The translations under genes and the position numbers were made by a program. A DNA stretch of 64,000 nt from Halobacillus fulvus (GTDB lineage: Bacteria > Bacillota > Bacilli > Bacillales > Halobacillaceae), in assembly GCA_004078665.1 (NCBI GenBank), contig SCFO01000001.1, positions 522,377 to 586,376 on the forward strand. The letters are read 5' to 3'. Shown piece by piece: positions 33,738 to 43,361 of the stretch (its first letter is position 1; the number at the start of each line of letters is the position of its first letter). The notes beneath the pieces were generated by a model. That model worked only from the letters and a program-made list of their open reading frames with translations. It was not told where the DNA came from and did not search any database.

Positions 33738-34709
33738 ATGAAACTAGCAATGATTTATTCCTTTTTGAAAAATGATTTATCGATTATAGAAGATGCGGTC
33801 AATGAAACCATTCAGTCGGATAACCCTGTGCTGAGAGAAGCATCCAGTCAATTATTGCAAGCGGGCGGAAAAAGGATCCGTCCTGTTTTTGTTTTACTTG
33901 GCGGGAAATTCGGAGACTATGATCTAGAGCGAATGAAAGCTGTAGCTGTTTCATTAGAGCTTATACATACTGCTTCGTTAGTCCATGATGATGTGATTGA
34001 TGAAGCCGAACTCAGACGTGGTGAACCGACTATAAAATCACGATGGGATAATCGGATTGCGATGTACACGGGGGACTACATCTTCGCCCGTTCTCTCGAA
34101 AATATGGCGACATTGAACAATCCACATGCCCATAGGATTCTTGCCAAAACGATGGTAGAACTTTGTCTTGGTGAAATCGAACAAATTCGCGATAAGTACA
34201 ATACCGATCAGAACCTTCGTTCCTACTTGCGTCGGATCAAACGCAAAACAGCTCTTCTGATCGCGGCTAGCTGTCAGCTAGGAGCGATTGCTTCTAACAG
34301 CCGTTCATCTGTCGAACGAGCTTTGTGGCAGTATGGGTATTATGTAGGGATGTCCTATCAGATCATCGATGATGTCCTAGACTTTACTGCTTCTGAAAAA
34401 GAACTAGGAAAGCCTGCAGGGAGCGACCTATTACAAGGGAACATCACCCTTCCTGTTTTATATTCCATGGAAGATCCCGTATTTAAACAGGAGCTTGACC
34501 ACTTGTTCAAGAGGAAAGAGGAACTGACAACAGCTGATATCGAACCGCTGATCGACACCATAAAATCCAATGGATCGATTGAGCGTTCACTGGAGATGAG
34601 CGACCGCTATTTGAATAAAGCGTATGAATCGTTAAATAAACTGCCTGCAAACCGTGCCAAGCAGACGTTGAAAGGTATTGCCAAATATATAGGGAAGAGA
34701 AAGGCGTAG
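33738..34709 (+). CDS. hepT: Heptaprenyl diphosphate synthase component II
   Basis: A 323-residue trans-prenyltransferase, the catalytic subunit that lengthens FPP to heptaprenyl diphosphate. The first Asp-rich motif is VHDDVIDEAELRRG and the second is YQIIDDVLDFTASEKELGKPAGSDLLQGNITLPVL; GGKRIRP binds the pyrophosphate. It is the last gene of the hepS-menG-hepT operon. Confidence 0.93.
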   Translation: MKLAMIYSFLKNDLSIIEDAVNETIQSDNPVLREASSQLLQAGGKRIRPVFVLLGGKFGDYDLERMKAVAVSLELIHTASLVHDDVIDEAELRRGEPTIKSRWDNRIAMYTGDYIFARSLENMATLNNPHAHRILAKTMVELCLGEIEQIRDKYNTDQNLRSYLRRIKRKTALLIAASCQLGAIASNSRSSVERALWQYGYYVGMSYQIIDDVLDFTASEKELGKPAGSDLLQGNITLPVLYSMEDPVFKQELDHLFKRKEELTTADIEPLIDTIKSNGSIERSLEMSDRYLNKAYESLNKLPANRAKQTLKGIAKYIGKRKA

Positions 34710-34725
34710 CCTAGTTGCCTTCCCT
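34691..34725 (+). terminator. Weak hairpin after hepT
   Basis: GGGAAG (34692-34697) / CTTCCC (34719-34724) spans the hepT stop codon, but there is no clear T-tract; a possible weak terminator. Confidence 0.35.
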
Positions 34726-34733
34726 CTCAATCT

Positions 34734-34762
34734 TTGGTAAAATTCTCTATGGCACTTATTAA
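34734..34762 (+). promoter_or_regulatory. Putative SigA promoter of ndk
   Basis: TTGGTA (34734-34739), 17-bp spacer, TATTAA (34757-34762). Confidence 0.5.
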
Positions 34763-34774
34763 AAGCGCTTTCAC
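34759..34774. promoter_or_regulatory. cre-like sequence at the ndk promoter
   Basis: TTAAAAGCGCTTTCAC matches the cre consensus except at the third and last positions. It overlaps the -10 and start region of the predicted ndk promoter. Confidence 0.4.
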
Positions 34775-34798
34775 AATACATAAATTGAGGTGTTGAGC

Positions 34799-35245
34799 AT
34801 GGAAAAGACTTTTTTAATGGTAAAACCTGATGGTGTACAGCGTAATTTGGTCGGAGAGATTGTATCACGGTTTGAGAAGAAAGGCTTTAAACTTGCGGGA
34901 GCGAAGTTGATGAACATCCCGTCTTCATTAGCGGAGCAGCATTATGGCGAACACAAAGAAAAACCGTTTTTCGGAGAACTTGTTGGGTTTATCACTTCAG
35001 GGCCTGTTTTTGCTATGGTATGGGAAGGCGAAGAAGTGATTACAACAGCCAGACAGATGATGGGGGCTACAAAGCCTTCAGATGCATCTCCAGGAACGAT
35101 TCGTGGCGACTTTGGTGTCATAGTCGGTAAAAATGTGATCCATGGTTCAGATTCACCTGAAAGCGCACAAAGAGAAATTAATCTGTTTTTTAACAAGGAA
35201 GAATTAGTGGATTATCAAAAAGAAAGCCTAGCATGGGTCTACTAA
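34799..35245 (+). CDS. ndk: Nucleoside diphosphate kinase
   Basis: A 148-residue enzyme that transfers the terminal phosphate between nucleoside triphosphates and diphosphates. The phosphorylated His is H115 in KNVIHGSDS, and [15 protein letters not shown] is the N-terminal family motif. ATG 34799 has GAGGTG upstream and gives the usual length; TTG 34790 is rejected. It sits between hepT and cheR as in B. subtilis. Confidence 0.96.
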   Translation: MEKTFLMVKPDGVQRNLVGEIVSRFEKKGFKLAGAKLMNIPSSLAEQHYGEHKEKPFFGELVGFITSGPVFAMVWEGEEVITTARQMMGATKPSDASPGTIRGDFGVIVGKNVIHGSDSPESAQREINLFFNKEELVDYQKESLAWVY

Positions 35246-35260
35246 TTTATATTCCTAAAG

Positions 35261-35290
35261 AAGCCGCCTTGGTATAAGGCGGCTTTTTGT
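35261..35290 (+). terminator. Terminator of ndk
   Basis: Perfect 10-bp stem AAGCCGCCTT (35261-35270) / AAGGCGGCTT (35276-35285), then T residues. Confidence 0.92.
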
Positions 35291-35314
35291 ATTATGATGA
35301 ACGGGATGAGTTAG

Positions 35315-36163
<849 letters not shown>

Positions 36164-36222
36164 GTGGTAACGTTTTCTTTTTACGTTTTGAAAAATTCGA
36201 ATATTTAAAGAACACAAATGAA

Positions 36223-36260
36223 CAGCCATATGATATAGTAGTACGTAAAAATTATGGCTG
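36223..36260. promoter_or_regulatory. Inverted repeat flanking the aroF promoter
   Basis: Perfect 8-bp arms CAGCCATA (36223-36230) and TATGGCTG (36253-36260) enclose an extended -10 (TG-N-TATAGT, 36231-36239). It is either an operator overlapping the promoter or, in part, a leader hairpin. Confidence 0.42.
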
Positions 36261-36300
36261 AATACAACAATCAGTACAGCTTACAGGAGGGACGTCATTC

Positions 36301-37467
36301 ATGCGCTATTTAACAGCAGGTGAATCTCACGGAAAACAACTAACAACCATCATCGAGGGAATACCATCACATCTACCACTCCTTCGCGAACAAATTAATG
36401 AATCCTTACTTCGTCGCCAGGGAGGCTACGGTCGAGGAAAACGGATGCAGATTGAGAAGGATTTAGTCGAGATCACAAGTGGTGTACGACACGGCTATAC
36501 GTTAGGTTCTCCTATTACACTCGTCGTACATAATGACGACTTTAAACATTGGACAGATATTATGGGCGAGGATCCTATCCCGGAGGAGACGAAACTTCGT
36601 CGCGTCGTAACAAAACCTAGACCTGGACATGCTGATTTAAACGGTGGGATGAAGTATGGTCATCGTGATATGAGAAACGTACTCGAGCGTTCCTCAGCGC
36701 GTGAAACAGCTGCCAGAGTAGGAGCAGGGGCTGTAGCCAAAGTGCTTCTTAAGGAGCTGGGGATAGAAGTCGCCGGCTACGTTAGAGAGATTGCCGGAAT
36801 CGTCAGTGATGTTGATGAAAATCTGAACCTTGCTGAACGGAGAGAAATATCTGAAGCTTCACCGGTCCGTACTTTTGATGAAAAGGCTGCAGAAAAAATG
36901 ATGAAAGCCATCGATGAGGCGAAAGCAGACGGAGATTCGATTGGCGGCGTTTGTGAAGTTTACGTGGAAGGAATGCCAGCGGGACTAGGTTCATACGTTC
37001 AATATGACCGGAAGCTAGACGCTAAAATTGCCGGAAGCGTTATGAGCATCAACGCATTTAAAGGGGTCGAATTCGGAATCGGTTTTGAATCGGCAAGGAA
37101 GCCTGGAAGTGAAGTTCACGATGAAATCCTTTGGAGCGAAGAAGAAGGTTATACACGGAGAACGAACCGTCTTGGAGGTTTTGAAGGCGGGATGACAACG
37201 GGTATGCCGATTGTCGTAAAAGGAGTCATGAAGCCGATTCCGACATTGTATAAGCCTCTGCAAAGTGTCGACATTGAAACGAAGGAGCCGTTTCAGGCTA
37301 GTATTGAACGCTCGGACAGCTGTGCAGTACCTGCTGCTTCCGTTGTGATGGAACACGTTGTGGCGTTTGAGCTTGCAAAAGCGATTACGGAAGAGTTTCC
37401 TTCTGACTACTTCCCGAGATTAAAGAAAGCAGTCGATGATTACCGTAAAGAAGTGAAGGAATTCTAA
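36301..37467 (+). CDS. aroF: Chorismate synthase
   Basis: A 388-residue FMN-dependent enzyme forming chorismate from EPSP. Family signatures are present: [54 protein letters not shown] and the C-terminal [14 protein letters not shown]. The name follows the B. subtilis convention (aroC in E. coli). It is the first gene of an operon in which aroB starts within its stop codon. AGGAGGG precedes the ATG. Confidence 0.95.
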   Translation: MRYLTAGESHGKQLTTIIEGIPSHLPLLREQINESLLRRQGGYGRGKRMQIEKDLVEITSGVRHGYTLGSPITLVVHNDDFKHWTDIMGEDPIPEETKLRRVVTKPRPGHADLNGGMKYGHRDMRNVLERSSARETAARVGAGAVAKVLLKELGIEVAGYVREIAGIVSDVDENLNLAERREISEASPVRTFDEKAAEKMMKAIDEAKADGDSIGGVCEVYVEGMPAGLGSYVQYDRKLDAKIAGSVMSINAFKGVEFGIGFESARKPGSEVHDEILWSEEEGYTRRTNRLGGFEGGMTTGMPIVVKGVMKPIPTLYKPLQSVDIETKEPFQASIERSDSCAVPAASVVMEHVVAFELAKAITEEFPSDYFPRLKKAVDDYRKEVKEF

Positions 37468-38540
37468 TGACTACTTTGATGATTCAGGCAAGTACGCATG
37501 ACTATGAGGTCGTAATTGAGGCAGGACTTCGTCACCAGTTGAAGTCTTACATTCCATCCGGCTATCCATCCATCTTGATCATTACAGATGATCAAGTAGC
37601 AAGCTACTACCTGAAAGATATAGAGAAAGGTCTGGAAGGACAGACAGAAGTTCATAGCATAACCGTTCCTGAAGGTGAAGCTTCTAAAAGTATGGCTCAA
37701 TATGAACGCCTTCTCGATATGTGTGTCGAATGTCAATTGGACAGAAAATCTCTGATCATCGCCCTTGGAGGGGGGATGGTCGGCGATTTGGCCGGTTTTG
37801 TTGCTTCGACATATTTGCGGGGGATCGATTTCATACAAATGCCTACGACAATCCTTGCCCATGACAGTAGTGTTGGAGGGAAGGTAGCGATTAACCACCC
37901 AAAAGGAAAAAACCTGATTGGTAGCTTCTACAATCCTGTAAAAGTCCTCTATGATACGGAAACTCTTCAATCTCTGCCTTTTCATGAAATCAGGTCTGGA
38001 TATGGAGAAGTCGTCAAACATGCTCTTTTAAGTGATCAGAAGTGGTATGAGCAGGTTTGTAATCGAGATTTGACGGACATTTCAAGCCACGAACTGGAAG
38101 AAGATCTGAAAAAGGGAATTCAAGTGAAGGCTCAGATCGTCGAGGAGGACGAGCGAGAAACAGGTGTCCGCAAATATCTAAATCTCGGCCATACGCTCAC
38201 CCATGCGATTGAGGCTGAACTCGGTTATGGAAAGATTACACATGGAGAAGCGGTCGCTGTTGGCATTTGGTTTGCTCTTCAATTAAGTGAAAAAACTAAC
38301 AACGTAAGTTTACCTGTAGAATCTTATGTAAACTGGATGCGTCAAAATCAATACCCATTAGACCAGATTCGTAAATTAAAAGCCGAATCGCTAATGGCGC
38401 GTATGAAATTAGATAAAAAAACGATTCACAAGCATATTCATTATGTTCTATTGAAAGAGATCGGGGAGCCTGAAGTGAACCCGGTAGCTGATGAATTTTT
38501 ACTGGAGGAACTCAAAAGGTTTTTAAGTGAGGTGGAGTAA
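37467..38540 (+). CDS. aroB: 3-dehydroquinate synthase
   Basis: A 357-residue NAD- and metal-dependent enzyme converting DAHP to 3-dehydroquinate, the second shikimate step. Motifs: IALGGGMVGDLAGFVASTYLRGIDFIQMPTT (NAD and substrate binding, in part), DSSVGGKVAINHPKGKNLIGSFYNP and the metal-binding His residues in LNLGHTLTHAIE and HGEAVAVG. It overlaps the aroF stop by one base (TAATG), so translation is coupled. Confidence 0.95.
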   Translation: MTTLMIQASTHDYEVVIEAGLRHQLKSYIPSGYPSILIITDDQVASYYLKDIEKGLEGQTEVHSITVPEGEASKSMAQYERLLDMCVECQLDRKSLIIALGGGMVGDLAGFVASTYLRGIDFIQMPTTILAHDSSVGGKVAINHPKGKNLIGSFYNPVKVLYDTETLQSLPFHEIRSGYGEVVKHALLSDQKWYEQVCNRDLTDISSHELEEDLKKGIQVKAQIVEEDERETGVRKYLNLGHTLTHAIEAELGYGKITHGEAVAVGIWFALQLSEKTNNVSLPVESYVNWMRQNQYPLDQIRKLKAESLMARMKLDKKTIHKHIHYVLLKEIGEPEVNPVADEFLLEELKRFLSEVE

Positions 38541-38542
38541 AG

Positions 38543-38905
38543 ATGATTCGAGGGATACGAGGAGCTACAACAGTAGAGAATAATCAGGCAGATGAAATCA
38601 TTGAACATTCTATCGAAATGATGCAGGATTTAATTGATAAGAACGATGTCGAGCCTGAACAAGTTGTTTCCGTTCTTTTTACGGTGACAGAGGATTTGAA
38701 TGATGCATTTCCCGCCAAGGCGCTTCGAAGTCTGGAAGGGTGGACCTATGTACCTGTGATGTGCATGCAGGAAATTCCTGTGCCAGGAAGTCTTGAACGG
38801 TGCGTTCGGGTCATGGTAACCGTTGAGACCGACCAGTCTCAACATGAGGTTAGCCATATTTATCATTATGAGGCAAAACAACTTAGACCAGATTTAAAGA
38901 GTTGA
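38543..38905 (+). CDS. aroH: Chorismate mutase AroH (monofunctional)
   Basis: A 120-residue trimeric mutase that converts chorismate to prephenate for Phe and Tyr synthesis. RGIRGATTVENNQADEI, LFTVTEDLNDAFPAKALR and RCVRVMVTVETD carry the Arg and Glu residues of the AroH active site. It starts 2 bases after aroB. In B. subtilis trpEDCFBA follows; here hisC begins only 15 bases downstream. Confidence 0.94.
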   Translation: MIRGIRGATTVENNQADEIIEHSIEMMQDLIDKNDVEPEQVVSVLFTVTEDLNDAFPAKALRSLEGWTYVPVMCMQEIPVPGSLERCVRVMVTVETDQSQHEVSHIYHYEAKQLRPDLKS

Positions 38906-38920
38906 GAGGAGTTTTTTTGA

Positions 38921-40015
38921 ATGAAAGCCAAAGAAATCTTGAAAAATATGAAACCTTACCAGCCCGGTAAAGGGATTGAAGAAGTAAAAAAAGAATATGG
39001 ATTGGATCGAATTGTGAAATTAGCATCGAACGAAAACCCATTCGGTTTTTCAGAACAGGTTAAGAAAGAGCTGCCCGCTCTTATTTCACAATTGGAAATT
39101 TATCCTGATGGCTATGCGGCAATGGTCCGAAAAAAGGTCGCATCTTTCATTCAAGCTGATGAAAACCAGTTGATTTTCGGTAACGGTTCGGACGAAGTCG
39201 TGCAGATTATTTGCAGGACTTTCTTAGAGCCGGGAGCCAATACAGTGATGGCTACTCCGACTTTCCCGCAGTATAAGCACAACGCTTTAATTGAGGGTGC
39301 AGAAATAAGAGAAGTCCCTCTAATGGATGGTCATCACGATCTGGAGGGCATGCTTGATCAGATTGATGAACAAACTCGTGTCCTTTGGCTGTGTACTCCA
39401 AACAACCCGACCGGCGTGCACATTAACGATAAAGCGTTAGCCGATGTCCTCGGAAAGGTACCGGACCATGTTCTTGTCGTCATTGATGAAGCTTACTACG
39501 AATATATGGATGCAGCGGATGCGTTCGATTCTATTGCAGCCCTAAAAGAATATCAGAATTTGATCGTGTTGCGTACATTTTCCAAAGCCTATGGCTTAGC
39601 CGGACTACGAATCGGTTATGGCGTGGCGCACCCTGACGTCATTCGGGTTCTTGAGCCTGCAAGGGAGCCGTTTAATACTTCAACTGTCGCTCAAGCCGCA
39701 GCTATTATTGCTTTGGACGATCAGCCTTTCATTGATCATTCGGTCGAACAAAACAAGAAGAACAAAGAGAGACTTTTTCAATTCTGTGATGAACATGGGA
39801 TTTCCTATTTTGATTCTCAGGCCAACTTTGTCTTAATCCATCTGCCGATGAGCGGGGATGAAATGTTTCAACATTTACTAACGAAAGGCTTTATTGTCCG
39901 CTCAGGAGAAGCTCTCGGATTGCCTAACACGATCCGCTTGACCATTGGCAGAACGGAAGATATGGAAAGAATTCAGGAGGAAATGAAGCAAAAGATCTCA
40001 GAAGGTGCTCAATGA
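38921..40015 (+). CDS. hisC: Histidinol-phosphate / aromatic aminotransferase
   Basis: A 364-residue PLP enzyme of fold type I. The PLP-lysine is in LRTFSKAYGLAGLRIG; NNPTG and VIDEAYYEY are further cofactor-site motifs. In Bacillus the same enzyme serves histidine synthesis and the transamination of prephenate-derived keto acids, which explains its place in the aromatic operon. The 15-bp gap before it holds a purine-rich site with three GAG triplets; the trp genes found here in B. subtilis are absent. Confidence 0.92.
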   Translation: MKAKEILKNMKPYQPGKGIEEVKKEYGLDRIVKLASNENPFGFSEQVKKELPALISQLEIYPDGYAAMVRKKVASFIQADENQLIFGNGSDEVVQIICRTFLEPGANTVMATPTFPQYKHNALIEGAEIREVPLMDGHHDLEGMLDQIDEQTRVLWLCTPNNPTGVHINDKALADVLGKVPDHVLVVIDEAYYEYMDAADAFDSIAALKEYQNLIVLRTFSKAYGLAGLRIGYGVAHPDVIRVLEPAREPFNTSTVAQAAAIIALDDQPFIDHSVEQNKKNKERLFQFCDEHGISYFDSQANFVLIHLPMSGDEMFQHLLTKGFIVRSGEALGLPNTIRLTIGRTEDMERIQEEMKQKISEGAQ

Positions 40016-41115
40016 TGAAGGAAAAAGTATTGATTGTCGGATTAGGGTTGATCGGTGGTTCAATCGCCATGAACGTGGCTAAAAAATCTGATGTTTTTGT
40101 CATTGGAATGGATCGAAGCGAAGAAACGCTAAACATGGCGTTAAAGCAAGGCGTCATCCATCAGGCTTCATCGAATTTCGAAAAGGCTGTCCAAGAGGCG
40201 GATATTTGTATATTGGCAACACCGATTACGGTCACGATCCATTATTTGAATCAGATCAAAGAAATTGACTTCAAAAAGCCATTGCTCGTTACAGATGTCT
40301 CTTCAGTAAAAACCAATGTCCTGAAAGCGGCCGATCAACTCCACCATCCTAAAGTTTCTTTTGTCGGTGGACACCCGATGGCTGGGTCTCATAAACAAGG
40401 GTACACGGCAGCAAAGCCTCATTTGTTCGAAAATGCCATCTATGTTTTGACACCTTCTGTTCATGCGAACGGTAGACAGGCGAATCGTCTGAAGGAACTA
40501 CTATCGGAAACGGGAGCACGTTTTTTGACATTTTCTACTCAGGAACATGATGAAATGACAGCCGTCATTTCACATTTTCCACATTTAATCGCCTCTTCTC
40601 TTGTACACCAGGCAAGAGAGTGGCAGGAAACTCATCCATATATCGAACATCTTGCAGCAGGGGGATTCAAGGACATTACGCGTATCGCCTCAAGTAATCC
40701 AAAGCTCTGGCAGGATATATTTTTTCAAAATCGAAATCTGCTCCTACCAATGCTTGACGATTGGATTAAAGAAATGGAAAGGGTCCGTGATTATCTGCAG
40801 AAAGAAAAGAGTGAGCTCACTTACCAATACTTATTGAGTGCGAAAAATTATCGTGACGGTTTACCTGTGAAGGAAAAAGGTGCCATCCCTGCGTTTTATG
40901 ACATCTATGTGGATATACATGACCAGCCGGGGGCAATCCATCAAGTGATCGGCCTTCTTGCCGAGGAGAAAATCAGTATTAAAAACATTGAAATTCTCGA
41001 AATTAGAGAAGGAATCACCGGAGTGTTACGGATCAGTTTCGCTTCAAATGAAGACCAGGTTGGAAGTAAAGACCTTTTGGAAAGACATAGTTTTGAAGTT
41101 ATGCTTCAACAATGA
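40012..41115 (+). CDS. tyrA: Prephenate dehydrogenase
   Basis: A 367-residue NAD-dependent enzyme oxidising prephenate to 4-hydroxyphenylpyruvate for tyrosine. The Rossmann motif VGLGLIGGSIAM is near residue 10; VDVSSVK-like VTDVSSVKTNVL and GGHPMAGSHKQGY form the substrate site. An ACT domain at ~295-367 (YDIYVDIHDQPGAIHQVIGLLAEEKISIKNIEI, in part) would bind tyrosine for feedback inhibition. It overlaps hisC by 4 bases. Confidence 0.95.
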   Translation: MMKEKVLIVGLGLIGGSIAMNVAKKSDVFVIGMDRSEETLNMALKQGVIHQASSNFEKAVQEADICILATPITVTIHYLNQIKEIDFKKPLLVTDVSSVKTNVLKAADQLHHPKVSFVGGHPMAGSHKQGYTAAKPHLFENAIYVLTPSVHANGRQANRLKELLSETGARFLTFSTQEHDEMTAVISHFPHLIASSLVHQAREWQETHPYIEHLAAGGFKDITRIASSNPKLWQDIFFQNRNLLLPMLDDWIKEMERVRDYLQKEKSELTYQYLLSAKNYRDGLPVKEKGAIPAFYDIYVDIHDQPGAIHQVIGLLAEEKISIKNIEILEIREGITGVLRISFASNEDQVGSKDLLERHSFEVMLQQ

Positions 41116-41129
41116 AAGGAGGAGCGAAT

Positions 41130-42437
41130 ATGTCTGTTATTGAATTAAAACCATCAGCGAACGGTTTGAAAGGAGAAATCAAAGTACCTGGAGATAAGTC
41201 TATTTCCCATAGGGCCGTAATTTTTTCATCTCTTGCGCAAGGAATTTCAAACATTACAAACTTCTTGACTGGAGAAGACTGCATGAGGACGGTCGAAGCT
41301 TTTAAGCAAATGGGTGTGAGAATCGAACAGCACGGAGATCAGCTCACAGTTCATGGCAAGGGAATCGATCAGCTAGTAGAGCCTGTTGCCCCGATCAATT
41401 TCGGTAATTCAGGCACTACAGCTCGGCTTATGAGCGGGATTCTTGCAGGACTTCCTTTGTTTACCACCGCATACGGCGACGCGTCATTGTCGAAGAGGCC
41501 GATGGACCGTGTCGTTTTGCCACTTCGTGAAATGGGAGCGAAGATCGAAGGACGGGATAGCGCGAGGTTGCTTCCGCTTGCTTTCAGTGGACAGCCATTA
41601 AAAGGTCGTACGCACAAGTTATCGGTACGAAGCGCGCAGGTTAAGTCGGCTCTGTTACTTGCCGGAATGTTGGCTGATGGGCAAACTACGGTGATTGAAC
41701 TTGGTAAAACGAGAGATCATACAGAGAAATTACTACCTCAGTTCGGTGTCGACATTTCAGTGGACGGCTCTTCCATATCCATAGAGGGTGGCCAGCAGCT
41801 GACTGCGGCGGATTTGGACGTTCCTGGTGATATATCATCGGCAGCCTTTTTCATTGTAGCTGCAGCTCTTACCCCAAATAGCGACGTGACGATCAAAGGT
41901 GTCGGCCTGAATGAGACTCGGAATGGAATTGTTACAGCTATGGAGATGATGGGAGCTGAAATTCATTCAAAAGTTCGCAAATACGTAGGCGACGAGCCTG
42001 TCGGAGATGTTCATGTTAAGACGAGCAAGCTCAAAGGGATCACGCTTGAAGGTGAACTGATCCCTAATATCATCGACGAAATTCCGATCCTTGCTCTCGC
42101 GGCAACACAGGCAGACGGGGCGACCCATATTAAAGATGCTGAAGAGTTAAGAGTGAAGGAAACCGATCGGATTGCAGCTGTGACCGAAAACTTGAAGCAG
42201 CTCGGAGCAGATGTAGAAGCTCGAGAAGACGGGATGATCATTCGTGGAGGCAGCACACTTCAAGGTGGGACTGTGAATTCTTTTGGTGATCACCGGATCG
42301 GCATGATGGGCGCGATAGCTTCCCTTATTGCTGAAGAATCGGTCACTATTCAAGACAAAGACTGCATCAACATTTCGTACCCGACTTTCTTTGATGATCT
42401 AAATGCCTTGCAAAAAAAGAAAAACTTCATAGATTAA
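41130..42437 (+). CDS. aroA: 3-phosphoshikimate 1-carboxyvinyltransferase (EPSP synthase)
   Basis: A 435-residue enzyme condensing shikimate-3-phosphate and PEP (called aroE in B. subtilis). Signatures: VPGDKSISHRAVIFSSLA, NFGNSGTTARLMSGILAG, GDASLSKRPMDRV, RVKETDRIAA and FGDHRIGMMGAIA. ATG 41130 has AAAGGAGGAG upstream; an in-frame ATG at 41112 overlaps tyrA and is rejected. It ends the aromatic operon with no clear terminator before the next gene. Confidence 0.95.
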   Translation: MSVIELKPSANGLKGEIKVPGDKSISHRAVIFSSLAQGISNITNFLTGEDCMRTVEAFKQMGVRIEQHGDQLTVHGKGIDQLVEPVAPINFGNSGTTARLMSGILAGLPLFTTAYGDASLSKRPMDRVVLPLREMGAKIEGRDSARLLPLAFSGQPLKGRTHKLSVRSAQVKSALLLAGMLADGQTTVIELGKTRDHTEKLLPQFGVDISVDGSSISIEGGQQLTAADLDVPGDISSAAFFIVAAALTPNSDVTIKGVGLNETRNGIVTAMEMMGAEIHSKVRKYVGDEPVGDVHVKTSKLKGITLEGELIPNIIDEIPILALAATQADGATHIKDAEELRVKETDRIAAVTENLKQLGADVEAREDGMIIRGGSTLQGGTVNSFGDHRIGMMGAIASLIAEESVTIQDKDCINISYPTFFDDLNALQKKKNFID

Positions 42438-42483
42438 ATGATGCTCTCATACGATATAAAAAGCCTACTGGAGGTTTTATCGT

Positions 42484-43344
42484 ATGGGAGTTTATTGGTT
42501 TAGAACAAACACTGGAGGTGCACCTCAAGAAATAACCGTCCGTGACTCTTCTTTTGCCACAAAGGTTGCGGATCCATTTAAGATGATGGAGATGAATGTG
42601 GATGATTTTGTTGTAGAACCGGGGTATGTCATGATGGATGTTCACGAACGGATCGAAACCTCTTCCTGTATTATTACTTCAGTAGAAGCTTACATAAAAA
42701 GAGGGTGTACGTTGTTGCTGGTTCAACACCTAGTGACTAGCTTATGCTGGTACCGAGAACAATATGAACAGTTCTTGGAACGCATCCAATCACCAGGTCT
42801 TGAATATATGATCATTCCTGTTGTGCCGGTACACCTTTTGAAGCCGGAAGTGGTTCGCTTCTTTTCGAGGAAAGGGTGCCCCTTTTTATGTGTGAAGGTA
42901 AGCAATGCTGACGATTTGTTTGCAGTCAAATGGGAGTGGATTGTCCAGGCTCAAGGTTACAAACGGATTCCGTTTACAATGATCGTCAAAGATTTAGAAA
43001 ATACGTCAAATAACTATGCAGAATTATGGTCAAAGGTTTGTGATCAATATGGTATCATTAAATTAACAGACTTACAGGACGATGAAATCCTCTCGTTTCA
43101 AAACTTGAAGGATAGTGGTATTTTTCCTAAGCAGGGAGGGATCATATCAGGCGGATCTGCAGATTATAATCTGTTCTATACAGGAAGAGGCAGAGGAGTT
43201 GATGATGAACCACATTTCTTATATCATGATTCTGTTCCGGATGTAACGATTAGTAAAGGTCGGATATTGCAAGTTAATCAAATAGTGTCCAAAGACGTTA
43301 AAGGAACGCATCGAAAGGTAAGTTTTCATAAACACTTTGTCTAG
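42484..43344 (+). CDS. Conserved-looking protein of unknown function
   Basis: A 286-residue soluble protein that I do not recognise. It has no signal peptide or membrane segment. The segment VVEPGYVMMDVHERIE (~residues 43-58) recalls the PG-x-x-D-x-H strand of amidohydrolases, but the other metal ligands of that superfamily are not evident, so this may be coincidence. The middle region (SNADDLFAVKWEWIVQAQGYKRIPF) is striking, and a C-terminal ISGGSADYNLFY segment resembles nothing I know. ATG 42484 follows GGAGG by ~9 nt. It lies 46 bp after aroA and 17 bp before ypiA, same strand, good coding character. B. subtilis has no counterpart here. Confidence 0.7.
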   Translation: MGVYWFRTNTGGAPQEITVRDSSFATKVADPFKMMEMNVDDFVVEPGYVMMDVHERIETSSCIITSVEAYIKRGCTLLLVQHLVTSLCWYREQYEQFLERIQSPGLEYMIIPVVPVHLLKPEVVRFFSRKGCPFLCVKVSNADDLFAVKWEWIVQAQGYKRIPFTMIVKDLENTSNNYAELWSKVCDQYGIIKLTDLQDDEILSFQNLKDSGIFPKQGGIISGGSADYNLFYTGRGRGVDDEPHFLYHDSVPDVTISKGRILQVNQIVSKDVKGTHRKVSFHKHFV

Positions 43345-43361
43345 ATGGAAAGGATGTCATC

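Noticed and set aside
37464-38021. 185-codon frame antisense to aroB
   Set aside because: Shadow of a highly conserved gene on the opposite strand; no ribosome-binding site or recognisable product.
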